Positions 11,667 to 24,060 of a DNA stretch of 64,000 nucleotides are shown here, one piece after another (the first letter of the stretch is position 1; each line of letters begins with the position of its first letter). The notes beneath the pieces were generated by a model. It ran no database searches and was not told where the DNA came from. It worked only from the letters and a program-made list of their open reading frames with translations. The translations under genes were made by a program, and so were the position numbers. The DNA lies in the NCBI GenBank assembly GCA_028564925.1, contig CM053031.1, forward strand, positions 92,682,273 through 92,746,272, in the 5' to 3' direction. The stretch comes from Lithobates sylvaticus (Eukaryota > Chordata > Amphibia > Anura > Ranidae).

Positions 11667-13625
11667 GTTGCTACATCCCAGGGCTTTCCTGCTCACTTGT
11701 TACATAATTTTATTCAGGTTAAAGGATTATTACTACTAGCCATATTCTCAATAATAAAAACATAGTTATTTATTTAAAAACACATTTTATATAAATACAT
11801 GTTTAACTTTTTTATTTTTTTTATTTCGAATTTTACTGGTAATAATAGGAATCCACTTATCTGATTAAGATTATGTAGCAAGTCAGTCCCAGCTCATTAT
11901 TTACGTATTATACAGAAAAGAGTATCTAAGTTTATATGGGGATCCTCAAAGCCACGTATACCTCTCAAAACACTACACTTACCTAAAAATGTATGTGGTC
12001 TTGGAGTACCAAATTTTGCCACCTACTATAGAGCAGCTCACATAGCTAGTTTAACTAAATATCACGCCACTCAGGAAATTCCTTTATGGGTATTGATAGA
12101 GGCTTATGATTGTGACCCTTTATCGATTTCAAATATATTATGGCTACATTCCAAAAACTGTCATGGCTTCGTAGTCCTATTACTAAACATTACTTATCTC
12201 TTTAGGACAGGCTTAAATTTAAATATAAATTGCAATCTCTACACAACTCCACATCCACTCTCTTTTAAAGCATGGTCTTCCTTGGGTATACTGAATTTCC
12301 ACAACTTTGTTAATTCGTCATCCTTTATCCCCTTTCCATCTCTATGCGAAGCACATGGTATCCCCCAATCGGAATTGTTCCAATACTTACAAATAAAACA
12401 TTTCTCCACACCTAATATAATTTCTGATGTACCTTTGACCCGATTCACTAATTTTGAAACCACATGCAAAAACGATCCACACGCTAGAGGACGAATTTCC
12501 TCCCTTTACTCTCAATTACTAATAAACTCTGCTAAGGACATACCTACTTATGTGCAGAAATGGGGGAGGACTTGGAATACACCCTAGACGAGGCAGAATG
12601 GGTCAAAATATGGTCCACAATTAAAACATCCTCCTCTAATGTACTAGCTATGGAAACCAAATATAAGGTACTAACTCGATGGTACTTAGTACCAGCCAAA
12701 ATACTCAAATCACAGTTTTTGGGGCTGTTTATATAAGGGTACATACAAACACATTTGGTGGTCCTGTTCAATAGTACAGACATTTTGTAAAGAAATATTT
12801 ACTTATGCCTCAAAAATTTTCAATATTACCCTTCTTCCTAACCCTACAACGTCACTACTCTGCCTCAAACCGGAATGTCTAACTCATGCCCAATTTAAAC
12901 TTTTTGTATTTTTACTCACAGCAGCAAAACAAACTGTGGCAAGAGCTTGGAAAACCCCCTCTTTAGCGCTGGCCGAGACCAAACAAAGAATGAATAATTT
13001 TATGGTACACGCTAAAATGGCAGCTATTGAACAAAACCAAATACCTAAATTTCATAAACTATGGCAGCCATGGTTAGAACATTTCTTACCATTGTCATTC
13101 AATGACAATGTTTTATGGCCATGGTAGGTGAGTTGAACTCATGCTGACCATATAGGTCTGACTGCGACTTATGGATCGAGCCAGTGGACCTCTCCTTAAT
13201 ATGTCTTCTTCACTCTTCACTTTACTCTTTCTGTCTCTACTCTGACTCTCTCTACACCTTATGATTTAGATGTTCCTTAGGTTACAAAGATTTCATTAGT
13301 ATTGAAATATAATTCATTAACTCAAGTTTACTCAGGTAATCTTCATTTAGTTTTTCATAATCATTAATATTACACAATATTTGAATGTCTACATCACTAC
13401 TGGTTTAGCTCATAATTGTTAATTAATTACATTGATTTTTCACAATGCCTTACTTCAAGATCAATTCTATAATTGTAACCACTTATGATTATTATATAAG
13501 TACTTCTGAAATGTACAATACACAGTATTAACTTTATTGTACTTAACTTTATTGAACTTAATAAAATATTTTTGACACAAAAGATTATGTAGCAAGTTAA
13601 CAGGAAAGCCCTGGGATGTAGCAAC
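11667..13625. mobile_element. palindromic TTAA MITE split by an L1 insertion
   Basis: The left arm GTTGCTACATCCCAGGGC is preceded by TTAA (11663-11666); the right arm GCCCTGGGATGTAGCAAC is followed by TTAA (13626-13629). Arms match for about 50 bp with a few changes. Removing the L1 at 11884-13597 leaves an element of about 245 bp. The TTAA target suggests piggyBac or a similar mobiliser. Confidence 0.8.
11884..13580 (+). mobile_element. 5'-truncated L1/Tx1-type LINE with 17-bp target duplication
   Basis: AAGATTATGTAGCAAGT occurs exactly at 11867-11883 and 13581-13597, flanking the insert. The plus strand encodes the end of an L1-type ORF2: KFIWGSSKPRIPL, then GLGVPNFATYYRAAHIASL, then IPLWVLIEAYD, in line with the C-terminal region of vertebrate L1 proteins, and near the end FHKLWQPWLEHFLPL. 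Frames shift between segments, so it is a dead copy. The 3' UTR is about 450 bp and ends AATAAAATATTTTTGACACAA. The exact duplication suggests a fairly young insertion. Confidence 0.85.
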
Positions 13626-13664
13626 TTAATTATGGCTATATATCTTTTGTTTTCTATTTATAAA

Positions 13665-14581
13665 AGCTGAACTCTAGATATAGATTTTGTTGCATAGTTA
13701 AATTGGTCCAACTTGAACCAATGTAAGTATGCATATGCCATACATGTGGGATCCCTGTGGAGGTTGGAAACTTACTGTAATAGTCGCCACTACTATAGTG
13801 ACCACCTCTTTCTACCATGTCTTGTGCTGATCAGCTGCCCTACTGCACAGTAGCCACAGGTGTTCACCTACTTGGGATGGGTTCCATCTACAGAATGCCA
13901 CAATCTCCACCTTGTCCAATAAGAGAAAGCCTAGCATTAATTGAGAAAAATTGAAGTCAGTCTGTGAATGGTGCCCATGCCCTAGTGACAACCCCCTGTG
14001 GTTACTATGCAGCAGGGCATTCGCTTAACACAGGACCCAAAAGAAGGAGATGACTACTAGGAGGAGATGGCTAATGCCGCGTACACGCAATCAGACTTTC
14101 CACTTACAAAACCATGGATTTTTGTTCAAAGGTTGTTAGCTCAAACTTGGGAACACGGTGATGTACAAGACGTATGATGACCCGAGAAAAAGGAAGTTCA
14201 ATAGCCAGTCCAGCTCCTTCTGCTTGATTCGGAGCGTGCTTGAACTTTTGTGTGGCGGACTTGTGTACACACGATCGGACTTTCCGACAACAAATTTTTG
14301 TTGGCGGAAAATTTGAGAATCTGCTAGCAAACATTTGTTGGCGGAAAGTCCGACAACAAATGTTCGATGGAGCATACACATCGGACTTTCCGACAACAAG
14401 CTCACATCCAACATTTCCCATCGGAAAAAATCCGACCATGTGTACGCGCCATTACACTAGACTAGCAGTGACTACTACAGTGATCTGCAGCTTCCACAGG
14501 TACGTAATATATATCCTTACATTGGTCCAGGCTGGGCCAATGTAATTATGCAAAACAATCCATATCTGGAGCTCAGCTTTA
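13665..14581. mobile_element. palindromic repeat interrupted by a Harbinger-like MITE
   Basis: The left end AAAGCTGAACTCTAGATATAG is matched in reverse complement at the right end by CCATATCTGGAGCTCAGCTTT. The second-level motif, TTGGTCCAACTTGAACCAATG on the left and CATTGGTCCAGGCTGGGCCAATG on the right, is itself palindromic. The middle is occupied by the element at 14072-14454. A related short motif occurs near 60815. Confidence 0.65.
14072..14454. mobile_element. Harbinger-like MITE, GCCGCG-ended subfamily
   Basis: The ends are TAATGCCGCGTACACGC and TGTGTACGCGCCATTA. The interior repeats ACAACAAATTTTTGTTGGCGG and CGGACTTTCCGACAACAA-type words. It sits inside the palindromic repeat at 13665-14581. 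Confidence 0.72.
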
Positions 14582-15198
14582 ATCAACTGAGCTCAACTGA
14601 CCACTATCTTTGTTCTAAAGACTTTATTTAGGAGTACACTGATTCCTGGATGCAGAAATAAATATTGTGTATATGCACATTAAGATGCCCCTCTGCCTCT
14701 CAGTGGAAATTTCTGTACTGAAACACAATACTAATTGCTTTTATAGCAAATCTGTAGAGGTTTACAAACTGTAAATAAATGTGTTATATACAAATAGCAG
14801 ATGCTATTGCAAGGACACCTTTACTTCTGGCTCATGGCTACAGTTAAACTCTTGGTTTTGATTATGCAACTGCGGCCTACCCACCCTTCCAACCACTCTG
14901 TGCCTCATACTGCAACTTTTAGTGGATTGCTTAGCAACTACCTTTGTATAGAGGTTGATTTAAATTCAGATGCATTTGTCCTAACTGTTTTCACATTCTA
15001 AGCAATCTCTTGCCGTTTACTATTGTGTGCATTTGATGATCAACCCCATACTAAAGTGATTATGCCTGTAGATCAGTTGAACTCTGGCACAGATTATGTC
15101 AGCCCAGTCCCCTTAATTAGAGAGGAAGAGCTTTCCCATGTGTTTCCCTTGACTTTAATGTATATACAGTATATGTTTTGCTTTGTCAAAGGAAAAGA
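14582..15198. other. unannotated intron sequence
   Basis: No gene or recognised repeat. Confidence 0.4.
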
Positions 15199-15436
15199 TC
15201 CATAAACCGTACATCATGAAGCAAACCCATGTGCATGGAGTGAGATGAATGGCAGCCTCAGCCCATATTCAAGCCAGGCCATGCCTCCAAGGCATTTCAC
15301 TTTGCCCCTTGGAGCTTAACCATGATTAACTTCCAAGGAGAGGAGCAAAATGGCCTGGTTGGAGCCTGGGCTGAGGCTGCCAATTATCTCACTCCATGCA
15401 CATGGGTCTGCTTCATGATGTGCGGCTTATGGATCT
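15199..15436. repeat. about 240-bp imperfect palindrome
   Basis: Left arm: GATCCATAAACCGTACATCATGAAGCA, then CCCATGTGCATGGAGTGAGAT. The right arm has the complement: ATCTCACTCCATGCACATGGG, then TGCTTCATGATGTGCGGCTTATGGATC. The arms run nearly to the centre (about 15310). Probably a foldback-type MITE. It directly abuts the L2 fragment downstream. Confidence 0.75.
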
Positions 15437-15439
15437 TGT

Positions 15440-16450
15440 AATAATAATAATAGCCTGTCTACTCATCACCTCACTCCTTCAGTCTCCTCTCACATTACTA
15501 ACCTACTGACATATCAGCATTGATGTCACACCACCTCCTTAAACGAAATCTCTCTTAAACCGAGCTATTAATATTGCCCCCGCCCGTGCCCCCCTCCATG
15601 ACTTTTCCATCAAAATCAATAATGCAACCATCAATCCCTCCCCTCATGCCAGGGTACTAGGTGTAATCCAAGACCCTGACCTGTCCTTTCAGCCCCAAAT
15701 CCAAATGCTGTCGAAAGCTTGTAGACTTCACCTCCATAACATCTCTAAAATATGCCCCTTTTTAACAAAGGAAACCACCAAGCTTCTTATTGACTCCGTT
15801 GTTATCTCTCGCCTTGACTATTGCAACTCCCTTCTCATTGGCCTACCCCTCCATAGGCTATCCCCTCTTCAGTCTATCATGAATGCTGCTGCCAGAATTA
15901 TTCACCTTACCAACAGCTCAGTGCCAATTGCTACACTAGCTCCTGATCGCCCAGAGAATTAAAGTCAAAATACTAACCACAACATACAAAGCCATTTACA
16001 ATTCTGCCCAGAGCTACATCACCAATCTTGTCTCCGCTACTCTACGCTACTCTCAAGACCTCCTGCTCTCAAGCTCCCTTGTCTCTTCCTCACATGCTTG
16101 TCTCCAGGATTTATCCAGAGCCTCTCCCATCCTCTGGAACACTCTACCTCAACGTGTCCGACTATCTCCTACTCTAGCTGCCTTCAGGAAATTCCTGAAA
16201 ACTCATGTCTTCAGGGAAGCCTATCACACCTCCAGCTAATCTTTTACCACTTTCATCAGCTCATTCACCACAGTTACAACCTTTTGTACCATCTTCCCTT
16301 TTAGATTGTAAGCTCTTCTGAACAGGGCCCTCTTAATCCTCTTGTATTTTATTGTATAGTAACTGTACTGTCTCCCTTTTATATTGTAAAGTGCTGCGTA
16401 AACTGTTGGCGATATATAAATTCTGTAAAACAATAATAATATTAATAATA
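15440..16450 (+). mobile_element. L2-type LINE, 3' fragment
   Basis: Plus-strand translation gives LTKETTKLLIDSVVISRLDY, then CNSLLIGLPLHRLSPLQSIM and NAAARIIHLTN, the C-terminal part of an L2/CR1-clade reverse transcriptase protein, with frame breaks. The 3' end has ATTGTAAGCTCTTCTGAACAGGG and CTGTTGGCGATATATAAAT, then an AATAATAATA tail, the usual L2 tail form. It resembles the longer copy at 38759-40330. Confidence 0.85.
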
Positions 16451-18877
16451 TATTATGTGTGTTTATGAAGGAATCAAGCTATATTTTAAAACAAGTTCCT
16501 AAGTTTGTGTTTTTATACCCAAATAATTGCTCCACTTCTTTTCTACTTCATGGCATCATGTTGACCAGTGGATCAGCAGAAGCAAAGTCTAAACCTTGCC
16601 AACTCTGTCCAAGTCACTTCAGTGAGCTAATCCTTTTCTTACAGCTGGGTACTCCTCATATAGCCAAATGATATGAATTAGCAACTGTGTATTCAAAACC
16701 CACTGACTTTATGGCTAACTCTAGCATGATTTCCACTAGGGAAATATAAAAAAATAATAATAAGAAGGCTGTTTGCTAAATTAAAGCCTGCCACTGACAT
16801 CTGCAATGGTATAATGGAACAATAAAAGGTAAATGTCATAGTTATCAAACATATGTGAAAAGGTGAACTAGCATATTTAGCATGCATTCAGACTTCCAGA
16901 ATCAAATTAGCAATTGGGGAATATTACAGCCAGGTGAATGGCTCACTCTTGTTGGAATCCAGTATAAAATAGTATCTAAGTGAGTGTCCAGATGTTGACT
17001 GATCATTACAGCCAAATATTTCCAAAATGTCAGCATAGATTCAACCTACTTTAAAGTTTTTTGACTTGCAGTTATAGCTTCTAATGGCGATCTAAGGCAT
17101 TCTGTTATATATTTTACTCTAATCACCTAAAATATGAATAGAGTGCTATAGACGTACTATAGATTTATTACCGTTATAATGCATGCAGTATATGTAAATA
17201 AATCACTTTAGCTACTAACTTTTCTATGTCTTTGTGTTTTATGCATTTTTACACACGTATATCGTTTTTATTTTTTAACAAATAGCAGAGTTTTTTTAGT
17301 AGCATTTTCATATATTTACAGTATATCTTTGCTTTTAAATTTCTATTAATTTTCTATTAGTATTGGTTGATGGATACATCCAGGAATGTGCACACACACT
17401 ATTTAGTCTCATTATTTGCATTAGGTTAAATATATGTTATTCCATAATAATTATTTTTGTATCCATGGTAATTACTATTACAGGAGAGGAAAGGCTTATT
17501 AACATCACTTGGACTTGTTTCTTACTATTGATTTTTTTTTATTAAGTGGCAGCTTTATGTCAGACTCACTGAGTCCACATTGCATGCTCTGAGCAAGAAG
17601 TCTCCACCCTCAAAAGGTGTAAGCAAGTGACATGGACGAATCAGAAATAGGGGGTATGCACAAATATAAATCTATGCCATACAGTTTGGATGACAGGCCA
17701 TGATCTCTGAGAAGGAAGGACTTCTTACATTAAGTATGCAATCTACTTCACATGTGTTTACCTACTACACTGTACCAGCACTCTCTTTTGTATCTATAAT
17801 ACTATTATATACTGTAAATGTTTTAGTTTTAACTCTATAATGATTATAAATATTTCAATATATTGATGAACCCTGGATATACAGTAGATGTTTAAAGAAA
17901 ACAGTTATCTGTGCAGTATAATGGTACAATCTATTTTCTATATGATGTTTAAATTAAATAATTGTTTTAGTAGTAGTAGTAGTAGTAGTAGTAGTCTATT
18001 CAAGGGTGATTAAATCTGAATTAAAAGAATGTATAAATGTGATAATTATGACAATAATATAAACAATTTTAACTTTTAAAAGTTCATCATAGTGAAAGGT
18101 ATGTGCAGCCTTATATCTTCTTTGCCAGATACATTTTTTTTTTTTTGCCTCCTGGTCACATCTTCCATTTTCCATGTGTCCCTAAGCTATGGTTTTCAAA
18201 AGTGACACTAAAAGGGTAGTAGTCACCTATGTATCCTCCTGAGCTCACAGCTAAATATTGTGCAAAATACCCTTCTGTACTTCAATACTCTGTATTTTAC
18301 TTTTTGAAGCACACAGTACACCAGTGGGCCTGAAACTGTATTTCAGTAAGTCAAGTACAGTACAACTGTATAAAGTTTTGTATATGGAAATACAAGCTGA
18401 TAACAGGAGATCTGTTGTCTCATAGTGTAAAGAAAGACATCAAAATGTTATGTACCAAAGAAATACAGTAATAGTTGTGTGCACTGTTAATTTCAGTGTA
18501 TATATTTGGAACAACACACAAACTATGAATCTATTGTTTTTTTCCTTTGACTGTTGTAGGCACTAACTGAATGCAGGTCATGTCTGTCTACAATTGTCAT
18601 AAAAGCTCTGGCCTCCATGGGAAGCTTATAAGTCTCATTATGAATGCACTTATCATAAACTTTACCTTGTAATTTAATTCTTGTGGACCTTTAATCTTTC
18701 TCTATGAATGGATTACTAAATTTTAAGGAAAGAAATAATGTTTCCACTTAACTCAGATACCCAGATGTTTCCTAAATAAAATTAATTAATTTTTTAACTT
18801 AATCGTATGTCTCTTTTTTATCTTCTTTTTGTGTACTTTGTTTTTAGCAAGGATAACAATAGAAGGGGAGTACTTAC
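16451..18877. other. unannotated intron sequence with a TAG microsatellite
   Basis: AT-rich and mostly featureless. A (TAG) run of about nine units lies at 17970-17996. No gene, no recognised repeat. Confidence 0.45.
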
Positions 18878-19459
18878 AAGACTGCGTTGGTAGCTCAACT
18901 GAAATGGTTTTTATGAGATTAACAAACTGAGACTGGATGGTAGAAAGGTCTGCAATTGATTCTGAGGTTAAAACAAATTGTGGAGCCAAAACAATCTTCT
19001 CAAGTTCCTCTGCTTCAGCCCTTTGTGTCTTGACTGCAAATGTCACAATGCCAGCTGATTTCAGCCTATTAGCTGCATTGTCTACACTGTCTGAAGATTT
19101 GCCTGCTGCAAGCAACACTAAGTACTGTGGTACGCCCTCTCGAATCCTACTTCCAGACTCTGGTGTGAAAAGGCTGTCATAAGCATAATCCAGTGCAACT
19201 CCAAGTTTGAATTCTTTGCTTGGTTTGTACTTCAGTTTTCGAACTGCACTGATTACATCAGCCTTGGTGGCATATGAATCAAACTTAAATTCCACTTTGA
19301 CATTTTCACCGACTAAGCCCACACCAACACGAGTGCCATCTGGGCTAACATCGAGACCATCAATGATGCTTGCCACAAAATCTCGTACAGCGGGAAACCT
19401 TCCAGCAATATTGGTAGAACCATCAATCAGGAATAAGATGTCTCGTTTGCTGTCTGCCA
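18878..19459 (-). CDS. COL6A3: COL6A3 exon for vWA domain N6
   Basis: 582 bp, the shortest A-domain exon here. Acceptor AG at 19460-19461 (GTACAG), donor GTAAGTA after 18878, phase 1. It starts ADSKRDILFLIDGSTNIAGR; human N6 has SKRDILFLFDGSANLVGQ. It also shares VKVEFKFD (human VKVESRFD), LGVALDYA (human LGYALDYA), LVLLAAGKSSD (human LVLLVAGRSSD) and ELEKIVLAPQFVL (human ELEQIVLSPAFIL). The GG-x-x-N stretch found in the other domains is replaced by KPSKEFKLG, as in human N6. No disruption seen. Confidence 0.95.
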
Positions 19460-20369
19460 CTGTACAAAACAAATGCAACAGTTACAAAAATCCTAAAAAA
19501 ATGCTTAAGCTAGGCAAAGACAAAGTGATTTATTTTTTTGTCCAATACGTCGCAAGATCAGATATTTGCCTGTTCTTTGAACAGTTGCTATTCGCAAGAT
19601 ACAACAGTCAACTCCATCCATTGGGCAGATTGTTTATCACATGGATCTCCAGACAGACAGATATCAGATCTTATTTGAGTTTTTACTTGCTGCTTATTTA
19701 CAAACTGAGTGAAGGATTTAATTCGGAGACTTGTTCAAAAGCCATTTGCATGCTCAGTTTCGGTTAACACAGATTCTCAAGGAAGACAGTTTTTCCAAGA
19801 TGCTGATAAGTGTTTTGAGTTGGTCATAACAAAAAATTGTTATCAAGTATTTGCGTTGTTCAGCAATTGTTTGTAGTATGTTGCACATACATGAGAAGAC
19901 TTTAAAAATAAGCTGAATTGTCGTCGTATTGGACGGAAAAGTGCCTGTGCCTAGCATACTTCTTTAGAAAACTTGATATAGAAAACAATATAGAAAATTA
20001 CTTTCTAATAATCATTATGCTTCAAATTTCCAAGGTTGTATAGTAAAAGCATTCTGCAATTAGCAGATAAATAGTAAAAATATCTTTCATGGGAGATAGT
20101 TTTGGGGTGCCTGTATCGCACACTCATGGTATCGTGATCCAAAAAATGTAATGAGCCTTTTGCATGGGGTACATTGATTGCAGCTGAACTAAGCAGCACC
20201 GTGTGCAGCTATTTCCAGACCAGATATTTTGCCCAACATGAGGCGCTATGACCATCAGATGTGTCAAAGGCTGTTATTCTTTCTAAGACTACGCACACTG
20301 TTAAATGCCATCATTTAGGAATCCATACAAGTAAAGTACGAATAAAAAAAAAAATACCCATTCACAAAA
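19460..20369. other. unannotated intron sequence
   Basis: The start of the N5'-N6 intron on the N6 side. An open frame on the plus strand at 19207-19767 is a shadow of the N6 exon. Nothing else recognised. Confidence 0.45.
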
Positions 20370-20989
20370 GGCCCAGTCCACATATTGGCACAGCATACAG
20401 AAAGGGATGGTGTACAACACATCGTACAGAATAATGCAATGGGAAATATGGACTCTAAAGCACAGCATACATAATGAAATAGTATGGAATAGGAAATGTA
20501 CAGCACAGCATCCAGAATGGGATGGTGATGGAATATGAAATGTACAGCACAGTGTACAAAGTTGAATGGTGTGATGTTCAGCGTGACACACAGATGAGGA
20601 CAGCATGGAATAGAGAATGTACATCAAGGTGTACAGAGGGAGGTTGTGCAAAAAACAAATGTAAAAGCAGAGTACAAAGAGTTAGGTGGTTTGAAATAGG
20701 GATTGTTTAGCACAGCATACATGATGAGGTCATTTTGGAATTGGGAATTTAGAACACAGTGCAACACATCTTACAAAATTGAAGTAGTATGAAAAAAAAT
20801 GTAAAGCACAACACCCAGAATGAAATAGTTTGGAATACAGAATGTACATCACAATGAATAGAATGGGATGATTGTAAAATAGGAAATGAGCAGAACAGCA
20901 CAACAAACAGAATGAGGTTGTTTTAAAATAGGGAAGGTACAGCAGCACACATATTAAAGTGAAGTGAAATAGGGAATGGATAACACAGT

Positions 20990-23523
20990 CAGGGCCGGTG
21001 CCAGACTATTTTGCGCCCTAGGCGAGACCCCCCAAAAAAAAAATCAAAATGAATTCAATAACTTTAGTACCACAACTCCTGGTGGAGGGATGGAGCCAGG
21101 AAGGGGGTGCCGCCAGGAGTTGGGGTGGAGCCAGGTAGAGGGATGGAGCCAGGTGGACGGATGGAGCCAGGTGGATGGATGGATGGAGCCAGGTGGACAG
21201 ATGGATCCAGGTGGATGGATGGAGCCAGGTGGAGGGATGGAGCCAGGTGGAGGGATAGAGCCAAGTGGACGGATGGAGCCAGGTGGATGGATGGAGCCAG
21301 GTGGAGGGATGAGCCAGGTGGAGGGATGAAGCCAGGTGGATGGATGGAGCCAGGTGGATGGAATGAGCCAGGTGGATGGAATGAGCCAGGTGGAGGGATG
21401 GACCCAGGTGGATGGATGGAGCCAGGTGGATGGAATGAGCCAGAAGGAGGGATGGAGCCAGGTGGTTTGATGGAGCCAGGTGGTTGGATGGAGACAGGTG
21501 GAGGGATGGAGCCAAGTGGATGGATGAAGCCAGGTGAATGGATGAAGCAAGGTGGATGAATGGAACCCGGTGGATGGATGGAGCCAGGTGGAGGGATGGA
21601 GCCAGGTGGATGGATGGAGACAGGTGGAGGGATGGAGCCAAGTGGACGGATGGAGCCAAGTGGACGGATGGAGCCAGGTGGACGGATGGAGCCAGGTGGA
21701 TGGATGGAGCCAGGTGGACGAATGGAACCAGGTGGATGGATGGAGCCAGGGGGAGGGATGAGCCAAGTGGAGGGATTAGCCAGGTGGAGGGATGGAGCAA
21801 GGTGGAGGGATGGAGACAGATGGATGGATGGAGACAGGTGGAGGGATGGAGACAGGTGGAGGAATGGAGCCAGGTGGAGGGATGGAGACAGGTGGAGGGA
21901 TGGAGCCAGGTGGATGGATGGAGACATTTGGATGGATGGAGCCAGGTGGAGGGATGAGCCAGGTGGATGGATGGAGCCAGGTGGAGGGATGAGCCAGGTG
22001 GAGGGATGGAGCCAGGTGGAGGTATGGAGCCAAGTGGATGGATGGAGCCAGGTGGAGGGTTGAGCCAGGTGGATGGATGGATGGAGCCAGGTGGATGGAT
22101 GGAACCAGGTGGAGGGATGGAGCCATGGACGGATGGATGGAAGAATGGAACCAGGTGGATGGATGGAGCCAGGGGGATGGATGGAGCCAGGTGGAGGGAT
22201 GGAGCCAAGTGGATGGATGCAGCCAGGTGGAGGATTGGCGCCAGGTGGAGGGATGGAGCCAGGTGGATGGATGGAGACATTTGGATGGATGGAGCCAGGT
22301 GGAGGGATGAGCCAGGTGGATGGATGGAGCCAGGTGGAGGCGCCAGGTGGAGGGATGAGCCAGGTGGAGGGATGGAGCCAGGTGGAGTGATGGAGCCAGG
22401 TGGAGTGGAGGAGGGGGGGTGGATGGAGCCAGGTGGAGGATTGGAGCCAGGTGGAGGGATGGAGCCAGGTGGAGGGAGGAGGGTGGAGGATGGAGCCAGG
22501 TGGATGGATGAAGCCAGGTAAAGGGATGGAGCCAGGTGGATGGATGATGGATGGAGCCAGGTGGAGTGATGGAGCCAGGTGGATGGATGAAGCAAGGTGG
22601 ATGGATGAAGCAAGGTGGATGGATGGAGCCAGGTGAATGGATGGAGCCAGGTGGAGGGATGAGCCAGGTGGATGGATGGAGCCAGGTTGATAGGAGGGGC
22701 TGCAGCCAGGAGGGGGGTAGAGCCAGGTGGAGGGATTGAGCAGGTGGAGGGATGGAGCCAGATGGAAAGGAGAGGGGGGTGCAGTGCAGCCAAGTGGAGG
22801 GGGTCACACACCAGTGATAAGGTCTGGAAGTCCTCATCCCCAGTGCCTCCCCAGCCCACCACCACCACCTGCCAAGTTCTTACCTTGGGTCGCTGGCACA
22901 TGCCAGGCAGTGGGCAGCAGTCCCAGGCTCAGGAGATGGCGGTCTCCCTACAGGCTGACTCACAGCTCATGCACGGGAAACCTCCTCCAGCTACTCCCCC
23001 ATCAGATCAGCTGATCATTTGGCTCCACCCACGGGCTCTGGCAGCCAGCCACGGAGAGACTGGGGAAGCAGGGCGGGCTGCTGTAGCAGCTTTGCTTTAA
23101 GCTCTTCGCTCCTCCAGGACAAGTGACCCGGTGGCCTTGGCCCAGTGAGTGTCCTATGGCCAGTCCGGACCTGGGTGGATCCCTCGCGGCTGTCTCTGTG
23201 CACAGTGCTGCCCGCCCTGCTCCTCCAATGGCTGCACATTACTCAGGGTGGGAGGCTGGGCGGGCTGAGAGCTGACGCACATGACTGCTGGACACCAGCA
23301 TGGTCACCCCTGGCTCCAGGGAAGGGGGGGAATCTGCCTGCACCTTCTCCCCACCCAGCAACTATGCAGCCAGCCAGATGGAGCCACCTCCCGCACCGCA
23401 CGAGCCACCACCCGCCAGGGGGATCCGATCCTTTGGAGGGGACCCAGCAGCTGTGGTTGCGCCCCTAGCCAGCAGTGCGCCCTAGGTGGCTGCCTAGTTC
23501 GCCTAGTGGGAGCGCCGGCCCTG
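20990..23523. mobile_element. 2.5-kb non-autonomous hAT-like element
   Basis: The exact 8-bp duplication AACACAGT lies at 20982-20989 and 23524-23531. Ends are CAGGGCCGGTGCC and GGAGCGCCGGCCCTG; subterminal GCCCTAGGCGA on the left is echoed by TCGCCTAGTGGG on the right. These are hAT features. The core, 21065-22800, is an 18-bp minisatellite; 22800-23500 is GC-rich unique sequence. No transposase is visible. Confidence 0.85.
21065..22800. repeat. 18-bp minisatellite inside the hAT element
   Basis: About 90 units of the form GATGGAGCCAGGTGGAGG, with common variants GGTGGATGG and GGTGGACGG and occasional one- or two-base indels. Because 18 is a multiple of three, all frames stay open for long stretches; the long ORFs here (PSIHLA- and MEPGG-type repeats) are by-products, not genes. 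Confidence 0.92.
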
Positions 23524-24060
23524 AACACAGTGTACAGAATGAGAATGTTTTGGAATTGAGAATGTACATCACTGCATATAAAATTAGGAAGCATTGGCAT
23601 AGGGAATGTAAATCACAGTATGCAGAATTAAGCTGTTTTGGAATAGGAAAGGTTCAGCATAGTATACAGAATTAGGTGCCATGGAATGGTAAACGTACAT
23701 AACTGCACAAAGTGTGCAGAATGATGTGGTATAGATAGAGAATGTACCTCATGGCATTCAGAATGGGGGTAGAGTGGAATATGGAATATACAGCACAGCA
23801 CCCAAAATGAGGCGTCATGAATGGGACTGTAGAGTGCGGCAAACAGAATGAGGAGATGTGGAATAAGGAATGCACAGCACAACATACAGACTGAAGGTGT
23901 GCTAGAATATAGAATGTACAGCATGGTGTATAAAATAAAGCGATGTGGAATAGAGAAAGTACAGCTCAGCACACAGCAAAGGGTATATGATAGGGAATGT
24001 ACAGCACAGTGTGCAGGCTGTAGACAATTTGGAATAGGAAATGTTCAGCAATAATATATA

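Larger units (their letters stand above)
20370..24060. repeat. satellite of about 45-50 bp units, split by a hAT element
   Basis: Units of the form GGAATAGGGAATGTACAGCACAGCATACAGAATG recur with variation at 20370-20981 and again at 23532-24060. The two blocks are the same repeat; the break between them is the insertion at 20990-23523. Units are well diverged, suggesting an old array. Confidence 0.8.

Noticed and set aside
17970-17996. TAG triplet array as a regulatory site.
   Set aside because: A plain microsatellite; no evidence of function.
19207-19767. 186-residue plus-strand frame.
   Set aside because: It is the antisense shadow of the N6 exon running on into intron sequence.
21018-22901. 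627-residue open frame of repeated [13 protein letters not shown]-type sequence and several Met-Glu-Pro-Gly-rich frames on the other strand.
   Set aside because: They arise from an 18-bp tandem repeat whose length is a multiple of three, so many frames stay open. No start context, splice structure or non-repeat domain supports a gene.
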